The notes under the pieces are model-generated. The model saw only the letters and a list, made by a program, of their open reading frames with translations. It had not been told where the DNA came from and did not search any database. A stretch of 64,000 nt of DNA from Chryseobacterium kimseyorum (GTDB taxonomy: Bacteria; Bacteroidota; Bacteroidia; Flavobacteriales; Weeksellaceae): the NCBI RefSeq assembly GCF_025971945.1, contig NZ_JAPDHW010000016.1:1-64000 (forward strand). The letters are read 5' to 3'. Made by a program: the position numbers and the translations under genes. Shown here one piece after another: positions 45,174 through 54,598 of this stretch. Numbering within the stretch: position 1 is the stretch's first letter; each line of letters opens with the position of its first letter.

Positions 45174-48100
45174 ATGAAAATGAAAAAATACGCATTTGAC
45201 ATACCCTTTATTGGGTTCGACTATGGGAAAGATTTCGGGTGGGATTTTGATGTTTTGTTTGGGCAGTACGGAAATCCGATTATAGGCATCCGTATAAAAA
45301 ATGCTGTTAATCAATATTCTGCTGACCCGGATAATTATTTGAATTTCCATACTGTTTTAAACCAAGTGGTATCCATTATTGGAGAGGGTAGGATTGTACA
45401 AAAGCTCGATATTTTTTCAAAGAAGAAATATAGTGCAGAACAGTCCAATCAATTTCTACAGCAAAAATACTCAGAGCATTTTGATGGCAGACTTTTCAAG
45501 ACGATTGAAACCGTACTTTATTTGACAGATATCGTTGATGATAAGCTGAAAAAGAAAATGAAACACTATCATTTTTCCGATAAAAGCTATAAAGAGTTAA
45601 GGGACAAATGTCAAAAGATCGTGATGCTGTTGAAACAGAATGATTGCGAACCCCAGTTTTTATTTGAAAAAGACTTTGAATATTATATATCAGGTATTCT
45701 ATCAATGCAGTTGTCTGATGTTCCGAGTTTTGACAACATTAAAAGTACAAGTGAATACCTACAGATAGGAAATCGATTTGTTAAAAATGTTTCTTTTGTC
45801 GATGTTGAAAATATAGATCTTCCTTCTGAAATTGAACCATATTCTGTTCTAGGAGGTAATGGAGCTGCATCTGAAACAGCTGTTGATAATTTTACATTTA
45901 TCAATGAACTGGAGGATTATGAGACTATTATCTATAATCAGGTCATTACGATCCCTCATCAGGCACAGCAGCAAAGAGAGCTAGACAAGAAAAAGAAAAA
46001 GCATGAGGGAGCGGCTAACAATTCTCCATCCAATGCGATCATAGCGGAAGAAATCCAAACGCTTCTTCACAATATTGCTGTTGACGGACAATTGGTTGTG
46101 AATGCTCATTTTTCACTTTTGTTTTCTGCAACGACTTTAGAGGCAATGGAAAACATCCAGTCGATGATTGAAAATAAGCTTTTCACAAAGGGGATCATCG
46201 TTTCCAGAAATGCATACAACCAGCTGGAACTCTTTCGCTCAGCTATTCCGGGGAATGCTACAGAGCTCAGAGAGTACGATCTTTTTATGACGACAAGCGA
46301 AGCGGCCTTGTGTTTTTTTTTTAAGGAGAGTTACCCCGTGAATGAGGAATCCAATTTTTATTTGAGGTTTACAGATCGGCAGGGTGTTCCGTTGAAGGTC
46401 GACCCTGCTGACCTACCCATGAAGATTGGGAGGATCAATAACCGGAACAAGTTTGTTCTTGGTCCAAGCGGATCGGGAAAAAGTTTTCTGATGAATAATA
46501 TCATCGAGCAATATCTCACCTATAATTATGACGTGGTTATCGTTGATACAGGAGATTCTTATTTGGGAACCTGTAAATATAAAGGCGGCAGATACATTCA
46601 GTACACTGAAGAAAAACCCATTACAATGAATCCTTTTCTAATGGACAAAAAAGAATTCAATATCGAAAAGATTGAGTTTTTAACAAATCTGATTTTCTTA
46701 ATCTGGCAAGGTCCTGATGCATCGATGTCGTCTGCACAAAAATCAATTTTAGACAATGTGCTGATGTCTTACTATCATCAGTATTTCAATTCTGGAACTC
46801 CTTGGTATCATGATAAAAGCTCAGAGGAATTAATCCTCTATTTAAATAAATATAATATTCACGAAGAAGATATCTATGCTGAACATGAGAATGAAGTTAA
46901 AGGACAACGTACCTATTATGATGTTTTAGAAATTGCTTTCAATGCATCTTCTGAAGAGATAAAGGAAGCTGGAAGAAAATTGCTGAAATTTTATCATCCA
47001 GATAAAAATATCAATAATCCTGATTATGACAGCGGTTTGTTCTATACCATATATGAAGCTTATGATACATTGAATGATGAGGTAAGACGTAGAATTTATA
47101 ACGAAACCCAACTGATCCTTGTCAAATCGAATGAGATTATAAATCACTCAAAAACAGACGAGCATTGGAGTGAGTCGTTCAGAAAAGCGATTATCAAAAA
47201 AATTAGAGAACTTGAAAAAAAGTTGGAGGCCAAAGAACTTTCATTTAATGGTTTCTATGATTACTGTGATCGATTCCTTCCTCTGTATCTGAACAATAAA
47301 AAATACAGTATCACGGAAAGGGAATTTAATTTAAGAACATTTCTGTTTGTTCTGAAGGATTTTTATAAAGGTGGGCGTTATGGAACTACACTCAATGAAA
47401 GTGCCGACAACACCTTGTTTGACGAATCATTTATCGTATTCGAGATTGATAATGTAAAAGATAATCCAAAGCTTTTTCCCATTGTGACTCTCATCATCAT
47501 GGATACGTTCATCCAGAAAATGCGATTGAGAAAAGACAGAAGGAAGGCTCTGATTATCGAAGAAGCATGGAAGGCAATCGCCAGTAAGCTGATGGGTGGA
47601 TATATCCTTTATCTCTATAAAACAGTTAGGAAGTTCTGGGGCGAAGCAGTTGTGGTAACACAGGAGCTGGATGATATCATTGGAAATGCCGTGGTAAAAG
47701 ACAGTATCATTAACAATTCTGATACGTTCATTCTTCTTGACCAGACCAAATTTAAAGACAATTTTGACCGCATATCAGCCTTGCTTTCCTTAAATAAGGT
47801 GGAGCAGAACAAGATTTTCACCATCAACAATCTTAACAACAAATCCGGAAGAAGCAGGTTCAAAGAATTTTATCTCAAACGGGGCTCTAAAGGAGAAGTG
47901 TATGGAAATGAAGTTTCGATAGAACAGTACCTGACGTATACTACAGAAAAACCGGAGAAATCAGCGGTGGAGTACTACGTTCAGAAATATGGAAATTACG
48001 ATGAAGCACTCAGCAGAATTGTATCGGATTTAAAAGAATTTGGAGAAAGTCTAGAGAATCTTGTATCACTGGTCAATCTGTACCAAAATCCCTTGGATTC

Positions 48101-48242
48101 AAAACTTGATTCTTTTTACAAAATGATGAAAAGTGAAAATAAAGGGAAGAATGTTTTCAAAATTATCACTCAGGACTTGGAAGACCGCCAAATCAGTTTC
48201 TCAGAATTAATCAACAAAAAATATCACCATGAAGAAGCTTAG
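45174..48242 (+). CDS. traG: conjugation ATPase TraG (VirB4-like) with an inserted DnaJ J-domain
   Basis: A 1022-residue VirB4-type ATPase, longer than the roughly 830 residues usual for Bacteroidota TraG. The N-terminal part (1-420) is the usual VirB4 region. Walker A 'GPSGSGKS' is at 430-437 and Walker B 'ALIIEEAW' is near 793-800 (Glu796/797). Between them, at about 579-646, lies a complete J-domain: 'TYYDVLEIAFNASSEEIKEA', the HPD motif (His608-Pro609-Asp610 in 'FYHPDKN') and 'IYEAYDTLNDEVRRRIYN'. After it the normal sequence resumes ('FVLKDFYKGGRYGTTLNESA'). J-domains stimulate Hsp70 ATPase, so this ATPase may recruit DnaK to the transfer machine. The frame is intact and overlaps the next gene by 14 bases. 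Confidence 0.92.
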   Translation: MKMKKYAFDIPFIGFDYGKDFGWDFDVLFGQYGNPIIGIRIKNAVNQYSADPDNYLNFHTVLNQVVSIIGEGRIVQKLDIFSKKKYSAEQSNQFLQQKYSEHFDGRLFKTIETVLYLTDIVDDKLKKKMKHYHFSDKSYKELRDKCQKIVMLLKQNDCEPQFLFEKDFEYYISGILSMQLSDVPSFDNIKSTSEYLQIGNRFVKNVSFVDVENIDLPSEIEPYSVLGGNGAASETAVDNFTFINELEDYETIIYNQVITIPHQAQQQRELDKKKKKHEGAANNSPSNAIIAEEIQTLLHNIAVDGQLVVNAHFSLLFSATTLEAMENIQSMIENKLFTKGIIVSRNAYNQLELFRSAIPGNATELREYDLFMTTSEAALCFFFKESYPVNEESNFYLRFTDRQGVPLKVDPADLPMKIGRINNRNKFVLGPSGSGKSFLMNNIIEQYLTYNYDVVIVDTGDSYLGTCKYKGGRYIQYTEEKPITMNPFLMDKKEFNIEKIEFLTNLIFLIWQGPDASMSSAQKSILDNVLMSYYHQYFNSGTPWYHDKSSEELILYLNKYNIHEEDIYAEHENEVKGQRTYYDVLEIAFNASSEEIKEAGRKLLKFYHPDKNINNPDYDSGLFYTIYEAYDTLNDEVRRRIYNETQLILVKSNEIINHSKTDEHWSESFRKAIIKKIRELEKKLEAKELSFNGFYDYCDRFLPLYLNNKKYSITEREFNLRTFLFVLKDFYKGGRYGTTLNESADNTLFDESFIVFEIDNVKDNPKLFPIVTLIIMDTFIQKMRLRKDRRKALIIEEAWKAIASKLMGGYILYLYKTVRKFWGEAVVVTQELDDIIGNAVVKDSIINNSDTFILLDQTKFKDNFDRISALLSLNKVEQNKIFTINNLNNKSGRSRFKEFYLKRGSKGEVYGNEVSIEQYLTYTTEKPEKSAVEYYVQKYGNYDEALSRIVSDLKEFGESLENLVSLVNLYQNPLDSKLDSFYKMMKSENKGKNVFKIITQDLEDRQISFSELINKKYHHEEA

Positions 48243-48882
48243 TGTAGTCTTTTTAGGATTCGGGAGTTTTTTACTTGCTCAGAATACCTACATCGATCCA
48301 ACAGTGACAGCTGCAATGATATTGTATTCCGAAAATCTAAAGGCCAAGCAGAATGATGTGATAGAGGAGACGTCAAAGTTGAAAGATGCACAATCTTGGG
48401 TAGGAACCCAAATGGTAGCGGCGAATGATATTCAGAATAAGATACTGAAAGGTCTTAAAGAAGTTTCCGGAACTCTGCAGAACGGTATTCAGGTTCAGCA
48501 GATTTACTCTGAGCTTAATAAATGCTACGCGTATTCCTCGGAGGTTGTTCAGTTGGCTTCGGAGCATCCGCAATATGCTATTTTCGGAATAAAAGCTTCA
48601 CAAAAAACGTATGAGCAAAGCCTGAAAATCATCACAGATATTTCCGATATCCTTACTTCCGGAGAATTGAATTTGGCTACAGCCGGAGACCGCTATAAAA
48701 TTCTGCATAATATTTCGGGTAATGTGAAAACTCTTAAACTGTGGCTTTTGGCTATCAAACTACGGTTAGAAAAAGCGAACAGATTAGGCTTTTGGAATTC
48801 GATCAATCCTTTCGCAGGATACATTAATACGGACAAAGGGATTGTAGAAGACATCATGAACAGATATAAGAAAAATTTTTAA
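48229..48882 (+). CDS. periplasmic transfer protein at the traI position, paralogue 1
   Basis: A 217-residue protein with a signal peptide ('VVFLGFGSFLLAQ'), a long helical body ('YSENLKAKQNDVIEETSKLK', 'ILKGLKEVSGTLQNGIQVQQ') and the C-terminal motif 'TDKGIVEDIMNRYKKNF'. It overlaps traG by 14 bases. In CTnDOT this position holds TraI (DUF4141, VirB5-like), and a helical periplasmic protein fits. It is the first of four consecutive genes whose products end in a related motif. The assignment to VirB5 function is inference. Confidence 0.72.
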   Translation: MKKLSVVFLGFGSFLLAQNTYIDPTVTAAMILYSENLKAKQNDVIEETSKLKDAQSWVGTQMVAANDIQNKILKGLKEVSGTLQNGIQVQQIYSELNKCYAYSSEVVQLASEHPQYAIFGIKASQKTYEQSLKIITDISDILTSGELNLATAGDRYKILHNISGNVKTLKLWLLAIKLRLEKANRLGFWNSINPFAGYINTDKGIVEDIMNRYKKNF

Positions 48883-48892
48883 TACTGATGGG

Positions 48893-49576
48893 ATGAAAAA
48901 GATTTTTAAAATGGTATCCTTTCCATTGGTGTATATCTTAATTACTTCTTCCGGTGGTAGCTCAACACCAGCATGGCAGAAGGAGAATGTTTCTTTTCCG
49001 ATGATGGATCTTGAGATCAATGCAACGATGAAGGAACATGGCAGGCAGAAAGAAATGAGACAAAATCAAACGCTGAATGCCACGGTTGAAACTGCTAATC
49101 ATGCGCAATGGAAAAGTTTCAAAGATAAAGTTACCAAAGTACAGGACAGACTGCGAATTGTCTCTTTTGCGATTCAGGGTATACCCACAGGAATTGCAAT
49201 AAGTAGGGAAATAACGAAAATAACAGATAATCAGACTGCTATTATTCATGAAATCAATACAGCACCTTTTTCTATCATAGCTGTTTTGCCTTCCCAAGTG
49301 CAGTTTGTCGATGATCTACAGATGGTAACGAGGTTAATTACCGGGATTATCCTGTCATACGGAGCGATTAATCAGATGGAAAAATCTGAACGTAAGGTTT
49401 TACTGGATTATGCTTTAAGTGAAGTTAAAGCTATCAGTAGAAATTCAACCTCTATGCTTTTAAAGATTAGGGATATCAAAGCGAAAGTTTTAAGAAATAA
49501 AAGAGCATTTCAATACTACGTCAACAGAGATAAGCAAGTAGTGGAAAGTATAATGAACAATATCAAATCCTTTTAA
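48893..49576 (+). CDS. periplasmic transfer protein at the traI position, paralogue 2
   Basis: A 227-residue protein with an N-terminal hydrophobic segment ('MVSFPLVYILITSSGGSS'), a helical body ('QWKSFKDKVTKVQDRLRIVS') and the C-terminal motif 'RDKQVVESIMNNIKSF', matching the ends of its three neighbours. The middle has a second hydrophobic stretch ('FVDDLQMVTRLITGIILSYG'). It lies 10 bases after paralogue 1 and is clearly part of the transfer operon. The body is quite different from paralogue 1, so the proteins share a plan rather than close identity. Confidence 0.65.
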   Translation: MKKIFKMVSFPLVYILITSSGGSSTPAWQKENVSFPMMDLEINATMKEHGRQKEMRQNQTLNATVETANHAQWKSFKDKVTKVQDRLRIVSFAIQGIPTGIAISREITKITDNQTAIIHEINTAPFSIIAVLPSQVQFVDDLQMVTRLITGIILSYGAINQMEKSERKVLLDYALSEVKAISRNSTSMLLKIRDIKAKVLRNKRAFQYYVNRDKQVVESIMNNIKSF

Positions 49577-49649
49577 AATGAAATCGAATAGTATCTCCTT
49601 TCAGCCGATGAATGTATTTCGCGAAGTCCTTAATGGATGTGTAAAAGAT

Positions 49650-50318
49650 ATGAGAAAAAAAACAGTAATCTTTGTAATAGTTGGATTTTCAGGCTTTCCC
49701 ATAAAAAGCCAGCAGATCGTTATCAATGATAAGCTTTTATCCCAAATCACAGTAAATCATGGAGTTCGATTAGCAAGTGAGCAGGCTTTCTTAGATTCCT
49801 ATAAAAAGCAAAAAGAACTTTATGAAGATATCAATAATAAAACTGCTCAAGTAATTGCGATCCAGGAATACATCTATCAACAGCTTAAAAATGTTAATTC
49901 AGCCCTTACCCAAAGTAAGAAATTGATGTATCTGTATCACTATTTGGGCAAGATCGTGACCAATTCCAACAAGATGCTTAACCTTTCTGCTCAACATCCG
50001 GAGTATGCCGTGCTAATCTCGAAGTATTATACAGAAATAGGTAAGCAAACTTTAAAACTTCAGCAGGAAGTTACCCAAGACATACTGAATGAAGATAAAG
50101 ATTTTCTTATGGATGCGATGGATAGGGAAATGTTGATTGAAAAAGTATTTTCTAGGGTTAGAAATATCAATGGGAATATTCTCTATATCATCTTACGATT
50201 GGAAAATGCCAAGAAGATCCCTTATCTGTACCAGGTTCCGATACTCAGAAATTACCTCAATATCGACAAAGCTATTGTCGGAGACATTATCCAAAAATAC
50301 AAACACATATTCAACTAA
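49650..50318 (+). CDS. periplasmic transfer protein at the traI position, paralogue 3
   Basis: About 222 residues from ATG 49650, chosen because it gives a compact signal peptide ('MRKKTVIFVIVGFSGFPIKS'). An upstream in-frame ATG at 49578, 2 bases after the previous stop, would add 24 non-signal residues. The body is helical ('YKKQKELYEDINNKTAQVIA', 'LKNVNSALTQSKKLMYLYHY') and the end 'IDKAIVGDIIQKYKHIF' carries the shared motif. 'HPEYAVLISKYYTEIGKQTL' matches 'HPQYAIFGIKASQKTYEQSL' of paralogue 1, so these two are the closest pair. Confidence 0.7.
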   Translation: MRKKTVIFVIVGFSGFPIKSQQIVINDKLLSQITVNHGVRLASEQAFLDSYKKQKELYEDINNKTAQVIAIQEYIYQQLKNVNSALTQSKKLMYLYHYLGKIVTNSNKMLNLSAQHPEYAVLISKYYTEIGKQTLKLQQEVTQDILNEDKDFLMDAMDREMLIEKVFSRVRNINGNILYIILRLENAKKIPYLYQVPILRNYLNIDKAIVGDIIQKYKHIFN

Positions 50319-50322
50319 ACCT

Positions 50323-51150
50323 ATGGAAAATCTATTTACAAAAGGAAAATTTTTCCTTTTATTATTCATTGCAGCAAATCTATTTGGACAAAGTGTAAAA
50401 AGATTGAATGATCCTGCTATCGTAGCACAGCACAAGAGAATGACTTTTGAAAGCTGGGGGGACTGGAGGCCTTATCCTAAATATTTCCTTGGAGTACAAA
50501 CCAATTTTGCATACGCCACGGTATGGGGAATGTGGGCTCCAAAAATCAACAGAGAGTATAAGGATGGTGATGATATCAGACCACTGAAACCAACTGGAGA
50601 ACAGAATTTAAGACTGGCGCAGCTGAAGTTTCAGGAGGAAGAAGCAAAAAAGATCAAAGCTGCTTCCGACACTATTTATAAAAGAAGTGTTCAGGATTTC
50701 GCTCACTGGACTTCAGCAACTGTCGATGCCGATCCTCTCTGGTTACTTTACTACAAACGGATGCTAAAGCCCATCACGGAATTTCCGGATACTCCACAGA
50801 ATTTTGTTGAATGGAGGCTTAAAGATCAGCAGACCTATGAAACGCTTTCCACCACAGGGACATTAAGAAGGCTGCAGGAGGAATTGGATCTTATCAAAGA
50901 AAAATATTCGATGTCCCGGACGATGGATATGCCAAGAGGAAAACGCTTTGTAATGTATCACGAAACACTGATCAGATGGAGGAAATTTATTCAGGAATTA
51001 AAAAAGCACAATGATAAAACGACACTGCTTTTAGACTATAAGAATATTTTAAATAGCCATTTGCCTACAGCACTGCCTGCACAATCAACTTCTACTTCAG
51101 ATAAACAAATTGTTCAAGAGGTGATGCTGAAATATAAACACAAATATTAG
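50323..51150 (+). CDS. periplasmic transfer protein at the traI position, paralogue 4
   Basis: A 275-residue protein from ATG 50323, 4 bases after the previous stop; the frame is open from 50137 but that part overlaps paralogue 3. Signal peptide 'FLLLFIAANLFGQ'. The N-terminal domain is distinct and aromatic ('TFESWGDWRPYPKYFLGVQ', 'YATVWGMWAPKINREY'); a helical body follows and the end 'SDKQIVQEVMLKYKHKY' again carries the shared motif. I read the N-terminal domain as an addition to the common helical plan. It ends 2 bases before traJ. Confidence 0.7.
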   Translation: MENLFTKGKFFLLLFIAANLFGQSVKRLNDPAIVAQHKRMTFESWGDWRPYPKYFLGVQTNFAYATVWGMWAPKINREYKDGDDIRPLKPTGEQNLRLAQLKFQEEEAKKIKAASDTIYKRSVQDFAHWTSATVDADPLWLLYYKRMLKPITEFPDTPQNFVEWRLKDQQTYETLSTTGTLRRLQEELDLIKEKYSMSRTMDMPRGKRFVMYHETLIRWRKFIQELKKHNDKTTLLLDYKNILNSHLPTALPAQSTSTSDKQIVQEVMLKYKHKY

Positions 51151-51152
51151 AT

Positions 51153-52400
51153 ATGAATAAATCAATCACAAATACTTTTTGCTGTCTGGCTTTATTACTG
51201 CCGGTTTTTGGATTTGCGCAAACCGATAGTGATTACAGTAATCTGCTTCAGTTTTTGAAAGGCGACGGTGCTTTTGAAAAATGGTTTATGGAAGTTTTTA
51301 CAAAACTGGATAACAGCGTACAAGACAGTGCACAGGGTTCTGCATTGGTGGGAAGAGCTATTGGTGGTTTGGGTGCATTAATGTACTTGGGATACATGGG
51401 ATGGCAGATGGCCGCAGGAGACAGAGAATGGGAAATTATACCGATGCTGAAACCGGTCCTTATTGGATTCACGTTAGTGTACTGGACAGGATTCGTTAAT
51501 CTGCTCCAGGCACCTTTTGAAGCCATTGCTGAACCTGGAATTGCCATTTTTAGTGACATTGAATCTGAGGTCAATGATCTAAGGATCGAAAGATTTAAAA
51601 AACAACAGCAGTTATTGGATGCCGTTATCAAACTGAAAGCCGAAGAAGATGCGAAGCAGGAGGTCATTGAGAATACCACTGAAGATGCTGATGATTCATG
51701 GTTTGACATCAGTGAGGGACTGGACAAATTAATTCAGCCTATCAAAGAGTGGTCGATAAGAATGGAGTTCCAGATGCAGAAATTAGTTGCAGAACTCATT
51801 GAATTTTGTTGTCTGTCAATTCTCAGAGTGTGTGTGTATTTCATCTTTTTTATTCAGAAGATTTGGGCATATATATTAATTATTCTAGGTCCTATTGCTG
51901 TCGGTATGGCATTGGTTCCAGGATTTGAAAACTCTTTCTATAGCTGGGTCTCAAAATTCATCAATATCAATCTGTACACTTTTGTAGCCTATACCATCAT
52001 CAACATAGGTCAACAACTTATTGCATCCGGCTATACAATGGAAATTGAACGGTATGACACACTTCTAAGCAATGGAACTATTACCAATTTAGACGCTTTG
52101 ATGGTCTATGTAAGTAATTCGGGAATGATCTATAATCAACTCTTTACCTGTGTTGCTTATATCGTGACAGGTATCGGAGTTCTGATGACACCAACTATCG
52201 CAGATACAATCGTGACTGCAGGGGGAGCCGGAGTAATGACAAAAGTGAAAAGTGCTGTAGGTAAAATGTCAAGCGGTGCAAAAACAGCCGTGTTGGCTGC
52301 CAAGACGGGAGGTGCTACCGCAGTTGCTGCAACGGTAAAATCTTCTGCTACAGGTTCTGCTTCGGGAAGAGTTCAAGACGCTATGAAAAATGGAAAATAA
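51153..52400 (+). CDS. traJ: conjugative transfer protein TraJ (VirB6-like)
   Basis: A 415-residue protein with a signal peptide ('CCLALLLPVFGFAQ') and several membrane segments ('AYILIILGPIAVGMALVPGF', 'NLYTFVAYTIINIGQQLI', 'LFTCVAYIVTGIGVLMTPT'). The 'ILGPIAVGMALVPGFE' signature and the following helices identify the TraJ family, which corresponds to the polytopic VirB6 channel component. The C-terminal tail is Ala/Gly/Ser-rich and disordered. Its position between the traI-like cluster and traK follows the CTn order. Confidence 0.9.
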   Translation: MNKSITNTFCCLALLLPVFGFAQTDSDYSNLLQFLKGDGAFEKWFMEVFTKLDNSVQDSAQGSALVGRAIGGLGALMYLGYMGWQMAAGDREWEIIPMLKPVLIGFTLVYWTGFVNLLQAPFEAIAEPGIAIFSDIESEVNDLRIERFKKQQQLLDAVIKLKAEEDAKQEVIENTTEDADDSWFDISEGLDKLIQPIKEWSIRMEFQMQKLVAELIEFCCLSILRVCVYFIFFIQKIWAYILIILGPIAVGMALVPGFENSFYSWVSKFININLYTFVAYTIINIGQQLIASGYTMEIERYDTLLSNGTITNLDALMVYVSNSGMIYNQLFTCVAYIVTGIGVLMTPTIADTIVTAGGAGVMTKVKSAVGKMSSGAKTAVLAAKTGGATAVAATVKSSATGSASGRVQDAMKNGK

Positions 52401-52422
52401 TCCCCCTTAAAATATCTGAAAA

Positions 52423-53037
52423 ATGCTTATAAAAAACTTAGAACAAAGAATAAAGATCAATAAGATAGTCTCATTAGGAGCGATTGCATTTGCCTTTTTA
52501 ATTGTCATCGCTGGATTTTTTTTTGCTTACAGAATGATCGAGGATTCCAGAAAATCGATCTACATTTTGGATAATGGAGTTCCTGTTCTTGCTAAACAAA
52601 CCGACGTTCTTCTGAACAGACCGGTAGAATATAAAGCTCAGATCGAATTATTCCATCGACTTTTCTTTACGCTGGCTCCTGATGATTCCTATATCAAAGA
52701 AAATATTCAAAAATCATTATACCTCATTGATGACAGTGGAAAGAAAGAATACACCAATCTTAGAGAAAAAGGCTTCTACAATCAGATCGTTGCTTCCAGT
52801 TCAATGGTAAGTATTCACACCGATTCTATTTTGCTGAATAAAGAAAATAACAAATTTCAATTTTTCGGAAAACAGATGATTACCAGAAAATCTTCCGTCA
52901 TAACCAGAAAATTATTTTCCGAAGGATTTTTTGAAGACATCATCCGTAGCCCCAATAATCCTCATGGCGTACTGCTCAAAAACTGGCGGATTATTAATAA
53001 CGAGGAACTTTCTAACCAATCTAAAAATTCTTACTGA
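52423..53037 (+). CDS. traK: conjugative transfer protein TraK (VirB8-like)
   Basis: A 204-residue protein with a single N-terminal membrane segment ('IVSLGAIAFAFLIVIAGFFF') and a periplasmic domain ('EYKAQIELFHRLFFTLAPDD', 'NLREKGFYNQIVASSSMVSI'). These are the hallmarks of TraK in CTnDOT-like systems, equivalent to VirB8, a nucleation factor of the transfer channel. Length is normal. It lies 22 bases after traJ and 1 base before traL. Confidence 0.92.
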   Translation: MLIKNLEQRIKINKIVSLGAIAFAFLIVIAGFFFAYRMIEDSRKSIYILDNGVPVLAKQTDVLLNRPVEYKAQIELFHRLFFTLAPDDSYIKENIQKSLYLIDDSGKKEYTNLREKGFYNQIVASSSMVSIHTDSILLNKENNKFQFFGKQMITRKSSVITRKLFSEGFFEDIIRSPNNPHGVLLKNWRIINNEELSNQSKNSY

Positions 53038-53038
53038 A

Positions 53039-53392
53039 ATGAATGCATTTTTAAAAACGACAGGTCAGAAATGGTTGTTATGGTCAGCCAAAAATCCTAA
53101 GAAATTTTTTACATATTCCATAGTCTTCCTATCATTTTCTTTCATCATATCCCTATTACAAGGCATTTTCTTTCCTTCTGATATACCATTTAAGATAAAA
53201 CCACCTGTTCTTTATTCGAAAAGTACTGTAGCCCAAAGTAATCAAGGAAAAAATGATAAGGAAATGGAGAAAATTGTAGGCGAGCTGCAATTGTTGAAAG
53301 TAAAAAGAGACCGAAAGGAATTGTTGAAAGAAGACAGTTTGCGAATAGAATATCTGTTTAATCAATACCAAAAATTTAAAAATGGACATTAA
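53039..53392 (+). CDS. conjugative transfer protein, TraL position
   Basis: A 117-residue protein from ATG 53039; the frame is open from 52931, but that overlaps traK and gives no sensible N-terminus. It has one membrane segment ('FFTYSIVFLSFSFIISLLQG') and a charged helical C-terminus ('EMEKIVGELQLLKVKRDRKE'). Position and topology fit TraL, a small single-span protein whose sequence is weakly conserved. It overlaps traM by 11 bases. Confidence 0.75.
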   Translation: MNAFLKTTGQKWLLWSAKNPKKFFTYSIVFLSFSFIISLLQGIFFPSDIPFKIKPPVLYSKSTVAQSNQGKNDKEMEKIVGELQLLKVKRDRKELLKEDSLRIEYLFNQYQKFKNGH

Positions 53393-54593
53393 GAAAATCA
53401 ACTTCAAAGAAAAAAGATATGTTCTGCCACTCCTTGCTTTACCATTTATTTTTCTCTTTGTCTACATCGGTGCTCAGTTTGTGAAAGGAGAAAAACCTGA
53501 GGAAAAACCAAAGGAGCTGTCGCTGTCTCTCGGAGAAACTCAGGATTCTATTATGACCAAAAACGATGCTTATGATGCATTCTTTAAAAAAGACGACAAT
53601 AGAACTATGCTTGACGGATTGGGAAAGGAATCTGATAGCCTTTTGAATTACGAAGATCAGTTATCCTTTGCTCAGAAACGACGAATAGATTCTTTAAAAG
53701 CGATCACTTCCAGACAAGATCAATATCAGGCGAAGGGAAATTTATCATCTTATTACGATCTCAAGCAAGAGAAAGAGGGTCAAGATTATAAAAGATCATC
53801 CGAGATTATTAAGATGCTGAATGACAAATCCTATGGAAAACCTGAAAGCAATTTTCAAGCTGAGAATTCCAAACGAAAGGAACAAACTGTACAACATGAT
53901 CCTGTAAAGTATCTGAAGCAACAGATGCTGGTCATGGATTCTTTGGAGAAAGCAAGAGATCCTGAATATCAGAATAAACTCACCGCAGAAAATAAACTCA
54001 AAGCTAACAGAGAAAAAATGGAAGAGTTCCTGAATACTACATTCAATGTCAGCAAATCGGGTATTAATACTGCTTTTAATGCGGTTTATAAAGAAAGGGA
54101 CAACAGTTTTATCAAGGCTTTAATTGATGAAGATAATAAAGGATTTTTAGGAAGCAGGATTAGATTTCGATTATTAGAAGACATTTTTGTTGGAAACAGA
54201 AAGATTTCTAAAGGTTCCATATTGTATGGCCAAATCTCGGGATTTACCATGCAACGGGTTGATCTTAAAATCATTTCTGTTTTTGGTAAAGGAGAAATAT
54301 TCCCTATTAACCTTTCAATTTACGATGTCGACGGGATGAAAGGTCTGTATGTTCCTCAAAGCGTATTCAGAGATATGATTCGTGAAATGGGAAGCAATTC
54401 CGTTCAGGGCACCCAGATGGATATGGGAGGAGAAGGATTTTTTACAACCATCGGTTCCAAATTATTTACATCCACCTCTAAATCTATTGCCAATCTAATT
54501 AAAACCAACAAAGCCAAGTTGAAGTACAATTCTTATGTATTTCTGATTGACGAAAAACAATTGAAAGAATCTCAAAACCAAACCAAACCATAA
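53382..54593 (+). CDS. traM: conjugative transfer protein TraM (VirB10-like)
   Basis: A 403-residue protein with an N-terminal membrane anchor ('VLPLLALPFIFLFVYIGAQF'), a long charged, disordered linker (about 40-220) and a C-terminal beta domain ('SRIRFRLLEDIFVGNRKISK', 'GSILYGQISGFTMQRVDLKI', 'LSIYDVDGMKGLYVPQSVF') typical of TraM, the VirB10 counterpart that spans the periplasm. Length is normal for the family. It overlaps traL by 11 bases and is followed by traN 5 bases later. Confidence 0.92.
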   Translation: MDIKKINFKEKRYVLPLLALPFIFLFVYIGAQFVKGEKPEEKPKELSLSLGETQDSIMTKNDAYDAFFKKDDNRTMLDGLGKESDSLLNYEDQLSFAQKRRIDSLKAITSRQDQYQAKGNLSSYYDLKQEKEGQDYKRSSEIIKMLNDKSYGKPESNFQAENSKRKEQTVQHDPVKYLKQQMLVMDSLEKARDPEYQNKLTAENKLKANREKMEEFLNTTFNVSKSGINTAFNAVYKERDNSFIKALIDEDNKGFLGSRIRFRLLEDIFVGNRKISKGSILYGQISGFTMQRVDLKIISVFGKGEIFPINLSIYDVDGMKGLYVPQSVFRDMIREMGSNSVQGTQMDMGGEGFFTTIGSKLFTSTSKSIANLIKTNKAKLKYNSYVFLIDEKQLKESQNQTKP

Positions 54594-54598
54594 TAAAA

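Noticed and set aside
50137..50322. Upstream extension of the fourth traI-position gene
   Set aside because: It overlaps the previous gene and destroys the signal peptide that begins at ATG 50323.
51248..51727. 159-codon minus-strand frame opposite traJ
   Set aside because: The Ser/Pro-rich composition is what the complement of the TraJ coding strand produces, and there is no independent promoter or family signal.
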